From JADHUC01 sp964617665 (lineage in GTDB: Bacteria; Planctomycetota; Planctomycetia; Pirellulales; Pirellulaceae), in NCBI GenBank assembly GCA_964617665.1, contig CAZUAH010000115.1, positions 1-30,517 of the forward strand: DNA of 30,517 bases, read 5' to 3'. The position numbers and the translations under genes were made by a program. The notes under the pieces are model-generated. The model searched no databases. It had not been told where the DNA came from and saw nothing but the letters and a program-made list of their open reading frames with translations. Shown one piece after another: positions 9,031 through 17,900 of this stretch. Each line of letters begins with the position of its first letter. Position 1 is the stretch's first letter.

Positions 9031-10230
9031 TCAATCCGTCTGAAAGCCGGCATCGCGAATGACCTGCTGGACGTGAATTCGGTCAACCGGACCTCGAATG
9101 ACCGCCTCGCCCGGGTCCAGGTTGACGACGGCTGATTCGACGCCTTCCGTGTTCAACAGGGCTTTCTCCAACCGGCCCGCACAGCCGCCGCACGACATGC
9201 CGCTTACGGGCACTTTGAATTCGGCAGCCGTCGAATCCGCTACTCGGCCGCGCCGCCGCAACCATGCTCGCACGTCGTCTACGACAAACCAAACCATTAG
9301 TCCAATCAGCGCGACGGCGCACGCATGCGCCCACCATGTGCCGTGCCCCTCATGAGCCATCTCGCCGGTCGTGGACGCAGCAGACAGCAGCCAGTCGAAT
9401 GCAACCGCGAATCCCATACTGCCCGCGATGATGACGATCAGGTACACGGCAAGGGTACGAGCACCGAACCGCCGGAAAATAGCGCCCATAGTGGCCACAT
9501 TTGTCGCCGGGCCGGCCATCAAAAAGACGATTGCGGCTCCTGGCGGAAGCCCGCCCGCCACCAAAGCGGCTGCAATGGGGACAGATGCCGTGGCACACAC
9601 GTACAACGGCAGCGAAAGCGCCAGTGCGATCAACGAAGATGGCAGGATGCCAAGTTCGCCGATCCCCGCAAGAAAAGAATGCGGCACAAATGTCTCGATG
9701 GCTGCCGACGCAAGTATGCCAACCACGATCCAAATCCAGATCGATCGGAGAATCTCCAGCCCGTGCCCCAGCATGCGACTGACGACGCTTTGGCTGATTG
9801 TCGTTTCGCTCGTTGCGTCGTCCCCATTGTCGTCGTCGCGATCGCCGCTCAAACCGTCAACTAAGAGACCACCGACGATTCCCGTGACGGCCGCACTCAA
9901 CACTTTGAACAATGCGAAAGGCCACCCTAGGAAGGACGCGCTGACGAGAACGGAATCGACGCCGGTCTGTGGTGTGCTGATCAAAAAGCCAATCGACGCG
10001 CCGTCGCTGGCACCGTCCTCCTTCAGGCCGATCCCGGTTGGTATGACTCCGCACGAACACAGCGGTAAAGGAACGCCTAACGCAACGGCCTTCACCACAC
10101 CGCTAGGGCCACGCAACTTGCGTCGCACCAGGCCCCGTGGCAGCAGCACGTGCAGGAGTCCTGCGATCAACGTGCCCAATAGTATCCACGGGGCAAGCTG
10201 CAGCAGAACATGCCACATGGCTATGAACAT
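9031..10230 (-). CDS. SO_0444-type Cu/Zn efflux permease with C-terminal heavy-metal-associated domain
   Basis: 399 residues. ATG 10230 is chosen because AAGGA lies 7 bases upstream and the protein then starts in its first membrane helix (MFIAMWHVLLQLAPWILLGTL). The core is a polytopic ArsP/DUF318-type permease in two halves. Its diagnostic stretch PLPLCSCGVIPTGIGL then GASIGFLISTPQTGVDS matches the SO_0444-type Cu/Zn exporters; the second half has GPATNVATMG. A cytosolic HMA domain follows, with GMSCGGC at residues 344-350 providing the two metal-binding Cys. The protein likely exports copper or zinc from the cytoplasm, with the HMA domain delivering or sensing the ion (family knowledge plus inference). 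It is the last gene of the five-gene minus-strand run, 47 bases after the ABC permease fusion. Confidence 0.88.
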   Translation of the reverse strand: MFIAMWHVLLQLAPWILLGTLIAGLLHVLLPRGLVRRKLRGPSGVVKAVALGVPLPLCSCGVIPTGIGLKEDGASDGASIGFLISTPQTGVDSVLVSASFLGWPFALFKVLSAAVTGIVGGLLVDGLSGDRDDDNGDDATSETTISQSVVSRMLGHGLEILRSIWIWIVVGILASAAIETFVPHSFLAGIGELGILPSSLIALALSLPLYVCATASVPIAAALVAGGLPPGAAIVFLMAGPATNVATMGAIFRRFGARTLAVYLIVIIAGSMGFAVAFDWLLSAASTTGEMAHEGHGTWWAHACAVALIGLMVWFVVDDVRAWLRRRGRVADSTAAEFKVPVSGMSCGGCAGRLEKALLNTEGVESAVVNLDPGEAVIRGPVDRIHVQQVIRDAGFQTD

Positions 10231-10277
10231 AGACGAGTCCTTGGGATTGGGAAAAACTGCGACGAGCGATGCCTGCG

Positions 10278-12503
10278 TTATGAGTCTTCGGACGGCACTT
10301 CGTTGGCAACAGGCTTCGATCCTGCCACCATGATTATCGCAACGCCCACCGTAATGCCAACCGTGGCAGCTGCCAGCCAACTTATGGGTAGGTGAGTCCG
10401 CTCTTCGACTCCCCAGCCACGGGCCGTGAGCTCGTCGCGATAATAGGCAATCATCAGCAGGAGCCCGTTGTGGCAGACGTGCAGTAACATCCCTGGCAAC
10501 ACGCTGCCTGTACGCCAGCATACCCACCCCAAAATCAGTCCCAGAAACGTACTGGGCAGGAATCGCTCGGGCGACATTCCGCTTGTAACGACGTGAAACG
10601 CACCAAACAGAACTGCCGTCAACAGAATGGCGTTGCAGGCCGACCGGTTCTTAGTAAGGGCGCGAAAAAGGTAACCGCGAAAAAAGAACTCTTCAAACAC
10701 ACCTGGAATGACGGCCAGCGAAAAGACGATCAACCACGGCGGAAGCCGGCGCCACTGCGTCAGCATTTCTTCGACGAGGCCGACCAGGTGGTCGCTGAAA
10801 GTTCCGAAGCCAAACGCGCGATTCAAGAGGAAGACCTCGTGAGCCAAGGGCCACGCGGCAACTCCGACGACCGCGGCCCCCACGAAAGCAAATGGACGAA
10901 CCGCTCGCAACTGAAAACCCGCCGTCATGCGCACGCGTTGGATAGATGCCGCGATGAATGGTATTCCGCCAAATAAGAATGCCGTCGTAGCCGCGCTGAT
11001 CAGAATGCGCTCCTGCATCGCCTCTTTGGGCACGAGATGTAGCAGACTGGCTGCGACGAAAGAACACGGCAGTAGAATGGCCATGCAGAACATCGCTCCC
11101 GCAAGGGTCGCGGCGTCGCGAGGGTGCGAGGGCCTGCGGAACAGATCGGACCAACTGGCCTCGCTGCCGTAAAGAAGGGCGTCAGTTCCGAATACTCGGG
11201 CCGCCAGTCCAATGGCCGCGATGGCATAGAAAACGGTCGATACTACTGCCACGACGGCCAGCACTGGGTCTACTTCTCCTTGAAGCAGATCTCTAGCAAG
11301 CAAGACGATATTGACCAGCGGAGTCACCGCCAACGCGCCGCTGAGTTCCAGCCCCGGCATTAGAGTCATCATTCCCGGAGCCAACGACAGCAGCATGAGA
11401 GGAATAAGGTACGCTTGAGCCTCCTTGAAACTGCGGGCAAAGCTGGTAACGGCCAACAGGATTGCGGAGAAGAACGCGGCAAACAGAACGAGCAACGCGA
11501 ATACTTGTAGCAGGACCAACGGCGATAGGCCCGCGGGACCGAACAACGCCTTGCCCAAGCCAGTGCTCGCCAATGTCACGGTCATGGCCACCAGATTGGC
11601 GCCGGCGGTCAGCAGCGCCACGGTCAGCACCGCGACGTATTTGCCGCCCAACAGCCCGAGTCGCGGTACTGGCGCCGCCATCAGGGCTTCGAGTGTTCCG
11701 CGTTCGCGTTCGCCCGCGGTCAAGTCGATGGCCGGATATACGGCGCCGGTGATCGTCATCAGGATTAGGACCAGAGGAATCAGCGTAGTTAGCGAAAGTG
11801 CCGTACGAGACTCTCCGACGGATCGCTCGTGGGCGTGAACGCTAGGTGTCGGATCACCTCCCAACTCGCGAAGTTCCTGCCGAAGCATGAACTCGTTCAG
11901 GGCACGTAACCGTCGCTGGATGTGATCCAGTGCCGATTTGCTGGCGGGGGAATCCGCACGATGGACGAGTTCGCACCGGAGCACGTCCATCGGCTTCCGC
12001 GACAAATCAGAACGATCGCTTTCCTTCAACAGGATCGCCAAGTGAATTGAACCGTCGATGACTCGCTGCTCCAGATTCGCCCCCGTCTTCCAGTTGATAT
12101 GGGGTTCAACGTCGAGGGCCATCGTCGGTTTCGATCGTGCCTCCGCGGTGGCAGCGTGTTTGCGACGACCAGCACTTTCGTTCTTCAGCACAAGGTCGCC
12201 CAATGCAAGGTATGGCCGCAGTCGTGCCACTTCCGCATCCGATCTCAATCCGATGTAAAACTCGGGCGAGGTGTCCAACGAGGTAACCAGGAACCTCTGA
12301 AACGCCATTGTGAGCAACGGATAGACTAGCAGCGGCATCAACACAAGAGTGACAATGGTTCGACGATCGCGAAGAGTCTCGCGCAGTTCTTTCAGACACA
12401 AGCGCGCGAATCGGCCACTGGAGGCGTGGGCGCGTGGTTGCGCAGGACCACCGGCATCGAACTCAGTGTCCCGTTCGGACGCGTGTTGGTCGCCTTCCGA
12501 CAT
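10278..12503 (-). CDS. NatB-type ABC-2 permease fused to CPBP intramembrane protease
   Basis: 741 residues. ATG 12503 overlaps the stop of the ATPase gene as TGATG, so translation is coupled. The N-terminal half is an ABC-2/NatB permease: cytosolic lead, CLKELRETLRDRRT, a membrane segment at about 50-70, a large extracytoplasmic loop (about 72-250), then a cluster of helices containing GERERGTLEALMAAPVP, the NatB/ABC-2 signature. The C-terminal part, after about residue 530, is a CPBP (Abi) protease: Glu604-Glu605...Arg609 in EEFFFRG, His637 in FGAFHVV and HVCHN at 675-679. All four catalytic motifs are intact. Such fusions are known in databases as combined permease/CPBP proteins. The ATPase encoded upstream should power it. 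The substrate may be sodium, as for NatAB, or a peptide that the protease processes; the sequence does not decide. Confidence 0.9.
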   Translation of the reverse strand: MSEGDQHASERDTEFDAGGPAQPRAHASSGRFARLCLKELRETLRDRRTIVTLVLMPLLVYPLLTMAFQRFLVTSLDTSPEFYIGLRSDAEVARLRPYLALGDLVLKNESAGRRKHAATAEARSKPTMALDVEPHINWKTGANLEQRVIDGSIHLAILLKESDRSDLSRKPMDVLRCELVHRADSPASKSALDHIQRRLRALNEFMLRQELRELGGDPTPSVHAHERSVGESRTALSLTTLIPLVLILMTITGAVYPAIDLTAGERERGTLEALMAAPVPRLGLLGGKYVAVLTVALLTAGANLVAMTVTLASTGLGKALFGPAGLSPLVLLQVFALLVLFAAFFSAILLAVTSFARSFKEAQAYLIPLMLLSLAPGMMTLMPGLELSGALAVTPLVNIVLLARDLLQGEVDPVLAVVAVVSTVFYAIAAIGLAARVFGTDALLYGSEASWSDLFRRPSHPRDAATLAGAMFCMAILLPCSFVAASLLHLVPKEAMQERILISAATTAFLFGGIPFIAASIQRVRMTAGFQLRAVRPFAFVGAAVVGVAAWPLAHEVFLLNRAFGFGTFSDHLVGLVEEMLTQWRRLPPWLIVFSLAVIPGVFEEFFFRGYLFRALTKNRSACNAILLTAVLFGAFHVVTSGMSPERFLPSTFLGLILGWVCWRTGSVLPGMLLHVCHNGLLLMIAYYRDELTARGWGVEERTHLPISWLAAATVGITVGVAIIMVAGSKPVANEVPSEDS

Positions 12504-13246
12504 CAACTTGCCATCGCCTCCTGGACAACATGCGCAAACATCTCGACGAGCGACTGACATTCCGTCTCGGCCTGAAGCTCGGCGAGCGTCCCTTCGTGCA
12601 GCAAACGGCCCTGGTGCAGCAGACCGAACCGATCACACAACCGCTGTGCCTCGTCCAAGCGGTGCGTGCTGACTATCACGGCTTTGCCCTGTTCACGCAA
12701 ATGTCGGATGTAGTCAAACACCACTTGCGTCCCGATCACGTCCAGTCCGCGCGTAGGCTCGTCCAGTAACACCACGGGCGGATCATGGATCAACGCGCGT
12801 GCCAGCGTGACGCGTTGTCTTTGCCCGGTGCTGAGTGTCGAGCATCGTCTATCGAGGAAATCGGTCAGTTGCAGCACTTCGCTAAGCCGATCGAGTTCCT
12901 TGCGGGCAGTCGAAAGCGATACGCCGTACAAGTCAGCAAAGAACAACAGCATTTCTCGAACGGATAGCCACGGATAGACGCCATCGCTGGACGAAACGAG
13001 CCCGATATGCGACTTCACCTCTTCGGGCGCGTCCAATGTGCGAAAGCCACCCACCTCGGCATAGCCGCCGTCCGGCCGAAGCAGGCCCACCACCATCCTG
13101 ATCGTGGTGGTCTTACCCGCACCGTTCGGGCCCAACAGTCCGTAGACCTCTCCCCGCGCAATCGAAAACGAGAGGCGATCCACGGCGAGAATCTCCCGGC
13201 CGCCTCCGACGAAACGTTTGGTGAGTTCGTAGACCGATATCGTCAA
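12503..13246 (-). CDS. ABC transporter ATP-binding protein, NatA type
   Basis: 247 residues. All motifs of an ABC ATPase are present: Walker A GPNGAGKTT, signature LSTGQRQRV, Walker B VVLLDEPTRGLD and the switch His in STHRLDEAQ. The Q-loop region reads GLVSSSDGVYPWLSVREM, as in NatA-like proteins where the usual Gln is often replaced. The best start is TTG 13246: no ATG or GTG is available in frame upstream, and GAAGG lies about 10 bases ahead. A six-codon frame beginning ATG at 13263 ends in TGA at 13245-13243, overlapping this TTG, so re-initiation is possible. The stop overlaps the permease start. It should energise the fused NatB/CPBP protein. The final residues (about 220-247) form a helical tail typical of the family. 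Confidence 0.92.
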   Translation of the reverse strand: MTISVYELTKRFVGGGREILAVDRLSFSIARGEVYGLLGPNGAGKTTTIRMVVGLLRPDGGYAEVGGFRTLDAPEEVKSHIGLVSSSDGVYPWLSVREMLLFFADLYGVSLSTARKELDRLSEVLQLTDFLDRRCSTLSTGQRQRVTLARALIHDPPVVLLDEPTRGLDVIGTQVVFDYIRHLREQGKAVIVSTHRLDEAQRLCDRFGLLHQGRLLHEGTLAELQAETECQSLVEMFAHVVQEAMAS

Positions 13247-13262
13247 GACCGATCTGCCTTCA

Positions 13263-14108
13263 TCAAACGGTAGCCACGGGTTCGGATTCGAGTTGCTCGA
13301 CGCTTATGGGCTTAATATCGAACTTCGGGTTCTGCCCGAGGTATCGGCAAGGATTATTGTGGAAAATCTCAATGGCCTCTTGCAGCGAGTGATTTCGTCG
13401 GCGGAATTCCAGGATGCACTCCTGCAACAAGAATGGATCGCTCGGCCCCCAGTCGGCTGATGAGTTCACTAGAATCCGTTCGCGGCCGTATTGCTCCAGG
13501 ATATCAACACCGCGTCTGGGCGAGCACTTCGTGATCGGATACAGCGTAAAGCCGACCCAGTAGCCGGCGTCCAGCGGTTCCCGAATGGTATGCTCTTCCA
13601 CGTGGTCTACCCAAACGCGTTCGGGATCCACGTTGGCATGGGCCAGAATTTCCATCGTGCGTTTGGTCCCACGCACCTTGTCCGCCAAGTGCGGCGTGTG
13701 AATCACGATTAGTTGGTTGTGCTTGATCGCCAAATCAAGTTGTGCTTCGAAGATCTCTTCCTCGTTCTTTGTCGTTTTGTGGAAGCCGATTTCCCCCACG
13801 CCCAACACCGTGCGCTTGTCGAAGAAGTCGGGCATGTGACGAATCACTTCGTAGCTCAACTCCGGATTCTCGGCTTCCTTGGGATTAACCGCCACCCAGC
13901 AGAAATGCCGAATGCCGTATTGAGCCGCGCGAGTTGGCTCGAATTCGCTGATCTGGTGAAAATAGTCTAAGAACGTCTCGGGGTAGAGCCGATCGAAACC
14001 TGCCCAGAAGGCCGGCTCTCCAACTGCAACAACGCCCGACATCGCCATTCGTTCGTAGTCCTGGGCTGTTCGGGCGATGCCGTGGTAGTGGGGCTGAATG
14101 ATCTGCAT
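13263..14108 (-). CDS. TatD-like metal-dependent hydrolase (amidohydrolase superfamily)
   Basis: 281 residues, normal for a TIM-barrel TatD-type enzyme. ATG 14108 has GGGAG about 8 bases upstream. Metal ligands are readable: HYH at 7-9, Glu106 in GVGEIGF, His137 in VIHTPH, His169 in WVDHVEEHT and Asp219 in NSSADWG. These match the pattern of TatD and related hydrolases, which cut DNA or small-molecule ester/amide bonds; the true substrate is unknown. The N-terminal loop (GVVAVGEPAFWAGFD) differs from classical TatD DNases, so it is likely a divergent branch. TatD-like enzymes are also found in ebo clusters, but no other ebo gene is visible. It follows the 78-residue gene by 13 bases and precedes the ABC genes by 16, indicating one transcript. 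Confidence 0.85.
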   Translation of the reverse strand: MQIIQPHYHGIARTAQDYERMAMSGVVAVGEPAFWAGFDRLYPETFLDYFHQISEFEPTRAAQYGIRHFCWVAVNPKEAENPELSYEVIRHMPDFFDKRTVLGVGEIGFHKTTKNEEEIFEAQLDLAIKHNQLIVIHTPHLADKVRGTKRTMEILAHANVDPERVWVDHVEEHTIREPLDAGYWVGFTLYPITKCSPRRGVDILEQYGRERILVNSSADWGPSDPFLLQECILEFRRRNHSLQEAIEIFHNNPCRYLGQNPKFDIKPISVEQLESEPVATV

Positions 14109-14121
14109 GACAAATCTCCCG

Positions 14122-14358
14122 TCAATCCAGGTCGGAGAACAAGTTCAAGAGCCGTTCGGCACGATCCGGCGTGGTTTCCCTCTCGGCCAACAAGACCAAC
14201 GACTGATAGATCTTCTGCAGGCGGGGGTCTCCCACCGGCATTTCGTCCGAACCGGCCTCGGCCGCATGGTCCAAGCGGTCCAGCGTGGCCGCGATTTCGA
14301 GCAGCATACAGCGTGTATCTAAGAAATAGGTTTCGAGAACCTCACCGGTACTCAGCAT
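14122..14358 (-). CDS. Small helical protein of unknown function, first gene of the TatD/ABC operon
   Basis: 78 residues from ATG 14358, which has GGGGAG about 8 bases upstream. A GTG ten codons earlier (14388) is in frame but lacks support. The protein is predicted almost wholly helical (ETYFLDTRCMLLEIAATLDRLDHAAEA, then DPRLQKIYQSLVLLAER and RAERLLNLFSDLD), acidic and without signal or membrane segment. It has one Cys and no obvious catalytic motif. I recognise no family. The 13-base gap to the TatD-like gene and strong ribosome-binding sites on both suggest the two are made together; it could be a small partner or regulator of the hydrolase (inference). Confidence 0.75.
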   Translation of the reverse strand: MLSTGEVLETYFLDTRCMLLEIAATLDRLDHAAEAGSDEMPVGDPRLQKIYQSLVLLAERETTPDRAERLLNLFSDLD

Positions 14359-14436
14359 TTTGCCATCTCCCCGAAATGAACGTGCCACTCCAAATCTAAA
14401 GATGTTGCGCTGTCCCAGGACCCTGCTTGTCGACGT

Positions 14437-14507
14437 CGGGAGGGCGAAACTCCTGCTGAGCCGTGCACTGCGCCCACCTCACGGCTCGGCGGAGCCTCGC
14501 CCTCCCG
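14437..14507. repeat. GC-rich 71-bp imperfect inverted repeat (dispersed hairpin/MITE-like)
   Basis: The left arm (14437-14464) begins CGGGAGGGCGA and ends GAGCCGT. The right arm (14481-14507) is its imperfect reverse complement, ending TCGCCCTCCCG, with one bulged base and a few mismatches. The loop is 16 bases. From memory, arms of this type (GGGAGGGCGA...GAGCC) recur as dispersed repeats in planctomycete genomes. The stretch 14508-14623 beyond it holds nothing I can name. A T4 run follows the right arm on the plus strand, but it is too short to call a terminator. Confidence 0.7.
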
Positions 14508-14623
14508 TTTTGAAACAAAGCCCAAAGCGGTGCTCCGATGCACGCGTTTAGTCTGAACGATGCGGCCGAATCAATCAAGCAGCGAACCGCCGCGACGCGA
14601 GAAGACTTCGGCTCACGAGATAC

Positions 14624-14791
14624 TCAGACGATTTCGCCATTCTCGTCAAGACAATGCGTGATTTGCTCCCACGGCACCAGTTCGAAGTAGACGTTCGATA
14701 TGCCAATGTCGCTTGGTGCCTCCGGCCAGACCTCCTCGACTGCGCCGCTTTGGCGGTTCACGCCGAAGTGGCGCAGTCCGGCCAGCATCAT
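14624..14791 (-). CDS. Possible 55-residue protein, unknown
   Basis: Open frame from ATG 14791 (a second ATG follows immediately) to TGA 14624, giving 55 residues: MMLAGLRHFGVNRQSGAV, then EEVWPEAPSDIG, ISNVYFELVPWEQ and HCLDENGEIV. The composition looks protein-like: balanced charges, aromatic residues in an alternating strand pattern, and an Asn-Gly turn near the end. There is no clear Shine-Dalgarno site and no recognisable promoter. It lies alone on the minus strand between the hairpin repeat and the tex promoter. It may be a real small gene or a remnant. Confidence 0.4.
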   Translation of the reverse strand: MMLAGLRHFGVNRQSGAVEEVWPEAPSDIGISNVYFELVPWEQITHCLDENGEIV

Positions 14792-14842
14792 GTGACTACT
14801 GCGTGTAGCAAGGCTTTCAGTTCTTCACACTTGCCGCTATCA

Positions 14843-14871
14843 TTGACAAAAGGCGGTATTAGGGCTTAGAT
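14843..14871 (+). promoter_or_regulatory. Probable promoter of the tex-like gene
   Basis: TTGACA at 14843-14848 is a perfect -35. At 17 to 18 bp spacing lie TTAGAT (14866-14871) or the overlapping TAGATT, only a fair -10. The leader to ATG 14934 would be about 55 bases. Confidence 0.4.
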
Positions 14872-14933
14872 TGCGCGGTTCGGCGGCAGTCTAATTGCGG
14901 CGTTTTGATTTGCAGTCCTCTCTTGGGGCGGTT

Positions 14934-17900
14934 ATGGAAAACTCGGTAAACGTTGATCTGGAACAAGTCGCACGAGAAGTCGACTTACCGATCGCGAAAG
15001 TCCAACCGACAGTCAGTCTGTTGGACGACGGTAACACGGTTCCCTTCATCACTCGCTATCGCAAAGACCACACCGGCGGGCTTGACGAGGAGCAGATCCG
15101 CGGCGTGCAGGACTCTGTGGCGAAGCTGCGCGCCCTGGCCGATCGCAAGCAGCGAATCCTGAAGACGCTCGAGTCGCAAGGCAAGCTGACGGAGGAATTG
15201 GCCAACCGAATCAATCGTTGTGACTCGCTGCGCCGCGTCGAAGATCTTTACCAGCCCTTCAAGTCCAAGAAACAGACACTGGCCGGCGTCGCTCGCAACC
15301 GCGGTCTTGAGCCGCTGGCACGGGAGATTCTGGAAGGCGGTCCCGCCGTTGCGGACCTCCGGGCTCGAGCCGAGGAGTACGTCAGCGAGGAGAAGGAACT
15401 GCCAACGGCAGCCGATGTCCTGCAGGGTGCCGGGCATCTGATCGCCGAGCAATTCACCGAGAACCTTCAGTTGCGGGACGAACTGCGAAAGGTCCTGAAG
15501 AATACGGGAATTCTGGTCGCCAGCCGTATCGAGGAGGTTACCGAGTCTCCTCAGGACGAAACCGTACCCGAACAGCCACCCGAAACGGAGCCGAAACCGG
15601 AAGTCGGGGAATCCCCCGAATCGGAGACGCCGCAAACCAAGCCGGCCGTCGAGCCCGAGAACCCGGAACCGGCGGAGGCGACCTTCGACCGGTCAGCCGA
15701 TGCGGAAGCGAACTCCGACCAGGAAGACGGTCAGGACGCCGAAGCGGCTCCCGCCGAACAGAGCGAGCAACCGGCCCCCGCACCGTCGGATGATGCCGTG
15801 GCTGGTGAGCCCGTCGTCGTCGAAACAGAGTCGTCCGAGGCACTAACACCGCCCGCTGGCCCGACGTCCCCGGAGGAAGCCGCCGCATCAGACGAGTCAT
15901 CTGCATCCGAACAGCCCGCCCCCGCAGCGGAAGAGACTTCGCCTGTTAAGGAAGAGACTCCACCGGCGTCTGAACCCGCTGCACCGGCGAACGAAGCCCC
16001 AACAAGCGCCCCGGCGCCCCCAGCCGCGCCGGTCGTTCCGAAACGCAAGTTGACGGTCAAGCAAATCGCCGCTCAACAGCGCAAAGAATCCAAGAAGCGA
16101 AAGCGCCAGAAAAAGATCGAATCCTTCAAGGATTACTTCGACTTCCGCGAATCACTCGCGAAACTCCCCCCGCATCGACTGCTGGCACTCAACCGTGGTG
16201 AACGTTCGAAGATACTTCGATTGCGTGTCGACGTGGACGTGGAATCCATGGTAGTGAAGGCCGAGCAGATGCTGGTGCCCGCGAATCACGCTCATGCCGA
16301 ATACCTCCGCGGTTGCGTGCGTGACGCTCTTACGCGATTGGTCATACCCAGCCTTGAACGCGAGGTGCGACGCGAATTGACTGACAAGGCGGAAGCTCAC
16401 GCGGTGCGAGTTTTCGCGCGAAACCTACGCAAACTATTGTTGCAGCCCCCCGTGCGAGATCGTCGTGTGTTGGCCGTGGATCCGGGCTTTCGCAGCGGCT
16501 GCAAACTGGCCGCACTGGATGAATTCGGCAGCGTCTTGGGACACACTGTCATTCACGTGATCGGCAAAGCGGACGTGGTGAAACGTGGACGGCAGCAAGT
16601 GGTCGAGATGATCACACTGTACCACATCCCCGTCATCGCCATCGGCAACGGTACGGCTTGTCGCGAAACAGAAAGAATGATCGCGGATATACTGGCCAAA
16701 GAACTAGCAAATCACGACGTCGAATACGTCATGGTGAATGAAGCAGGCGCCAGCGTCTACTCGACAAGTCCGTTGGGACGTGAAGAGTTGCCCCGCTTCG
16801 ATCCCGTACTTCGCAGTGCAATCTCGATCGGCCGGAGGCTACAAGATCCCCTTTCGGAATTGGTCAAAATTAACCCTGCCAACATCGGCGTGGGCCTGTA
16901 TCAGCACGACGTCAAGGCGAAACATCTAGAAACGTCACTCGACGCCGTTGTGGAATCGTGCGTAAACTTCGTCGGCGTGGATGTGAACACCGCCAGCCCA
17001 TCGTTGATGCGCTATGTTTCCGGCTTGAATCAACTGACCGCGCGTCGCTTGTATGAGTATCGACAGCAACACGGCCCCTTCCGCAATCGCGACCAGTTCA
17101 AGGAAGTACCTCAATTCGGCGACGCCACTTTCGTGCAAGCGGCCGGCTTCCTGAGAATCACCAATGGCGACAATCCGCTGGACGCAACGTGGATTCATCC
17201 CGAGAGCTACGAAGCCGCACAACACGTAATCGAGGAACTTGGCAGCAGCGTCTCCGACTTAGCTGCCAGCGTCGGCACGCCGCAGGAGTCCGGCGGCGCA
17301 GACCAGCCGAAACAGGAAAAGAAGCCAGAACCCGCCATCGAACAAGAGCAGCCGTCACAAGAAACGCCGAAAGAACAGGATGCGGCGAGTGCGTCCGATC
17401 AGGATGAGAGTTTGGACAAGCCGGAGGAATCGCCTGAGGAACAAACGGTAGCGATTGAAGTGCCGGACGAGCCTGTAGAAGCCGCCACCGACGAGCCCGA
17501 GAAACCCATAGAAGCCGTCGACGCAGCTCCCGAGCCGGCTGCACCGACGGAAGACACCGTCGTGACCGGTGATTCGGACAAGGCCGAAGAAGCGGCCATC
17601 ACCACTGACAAACCGGACGAGGCGACAGAAGCCGCTGCGGAAGGCGACGAGCCCGAAAGGCCCGCTGAAGTCACCGTCGCAACTGTCGAGCCAGAGGAGC
17701 CCCCTGAGACCGCTGTTGCCGCGGAAGTTGCCGTTGCTGCAGATGTGCCCGCAGAGACTTCCGTTGCGATCGAGACACCACTTTCACTTGCCGAGCGGGC
17801 CGCGGGTGCCGACGTGGCGGCCCTGATGGCAAAGCTGGAAGTGGGCGAGCTGCTGCTAAAGGACATCCTAAGCTCGATAACGCGGCCAGGTCGTGACCCC

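Noticed and set aside
10231..10527. N-terminal extension of the Cu/Zn permease
   Set aside because: It overlaps the CPBP part of the preceding gene, and ATG 10230 has a good ribosome-binding site and starts in the first membrane helix.
13270..13300. GGTTCGGATTCGAGT-like stretch recalling a tRNA T-arm
   Set aside because: It lies within the TatD-like coding region and no acceptor or anticodon stems can be formed around it.
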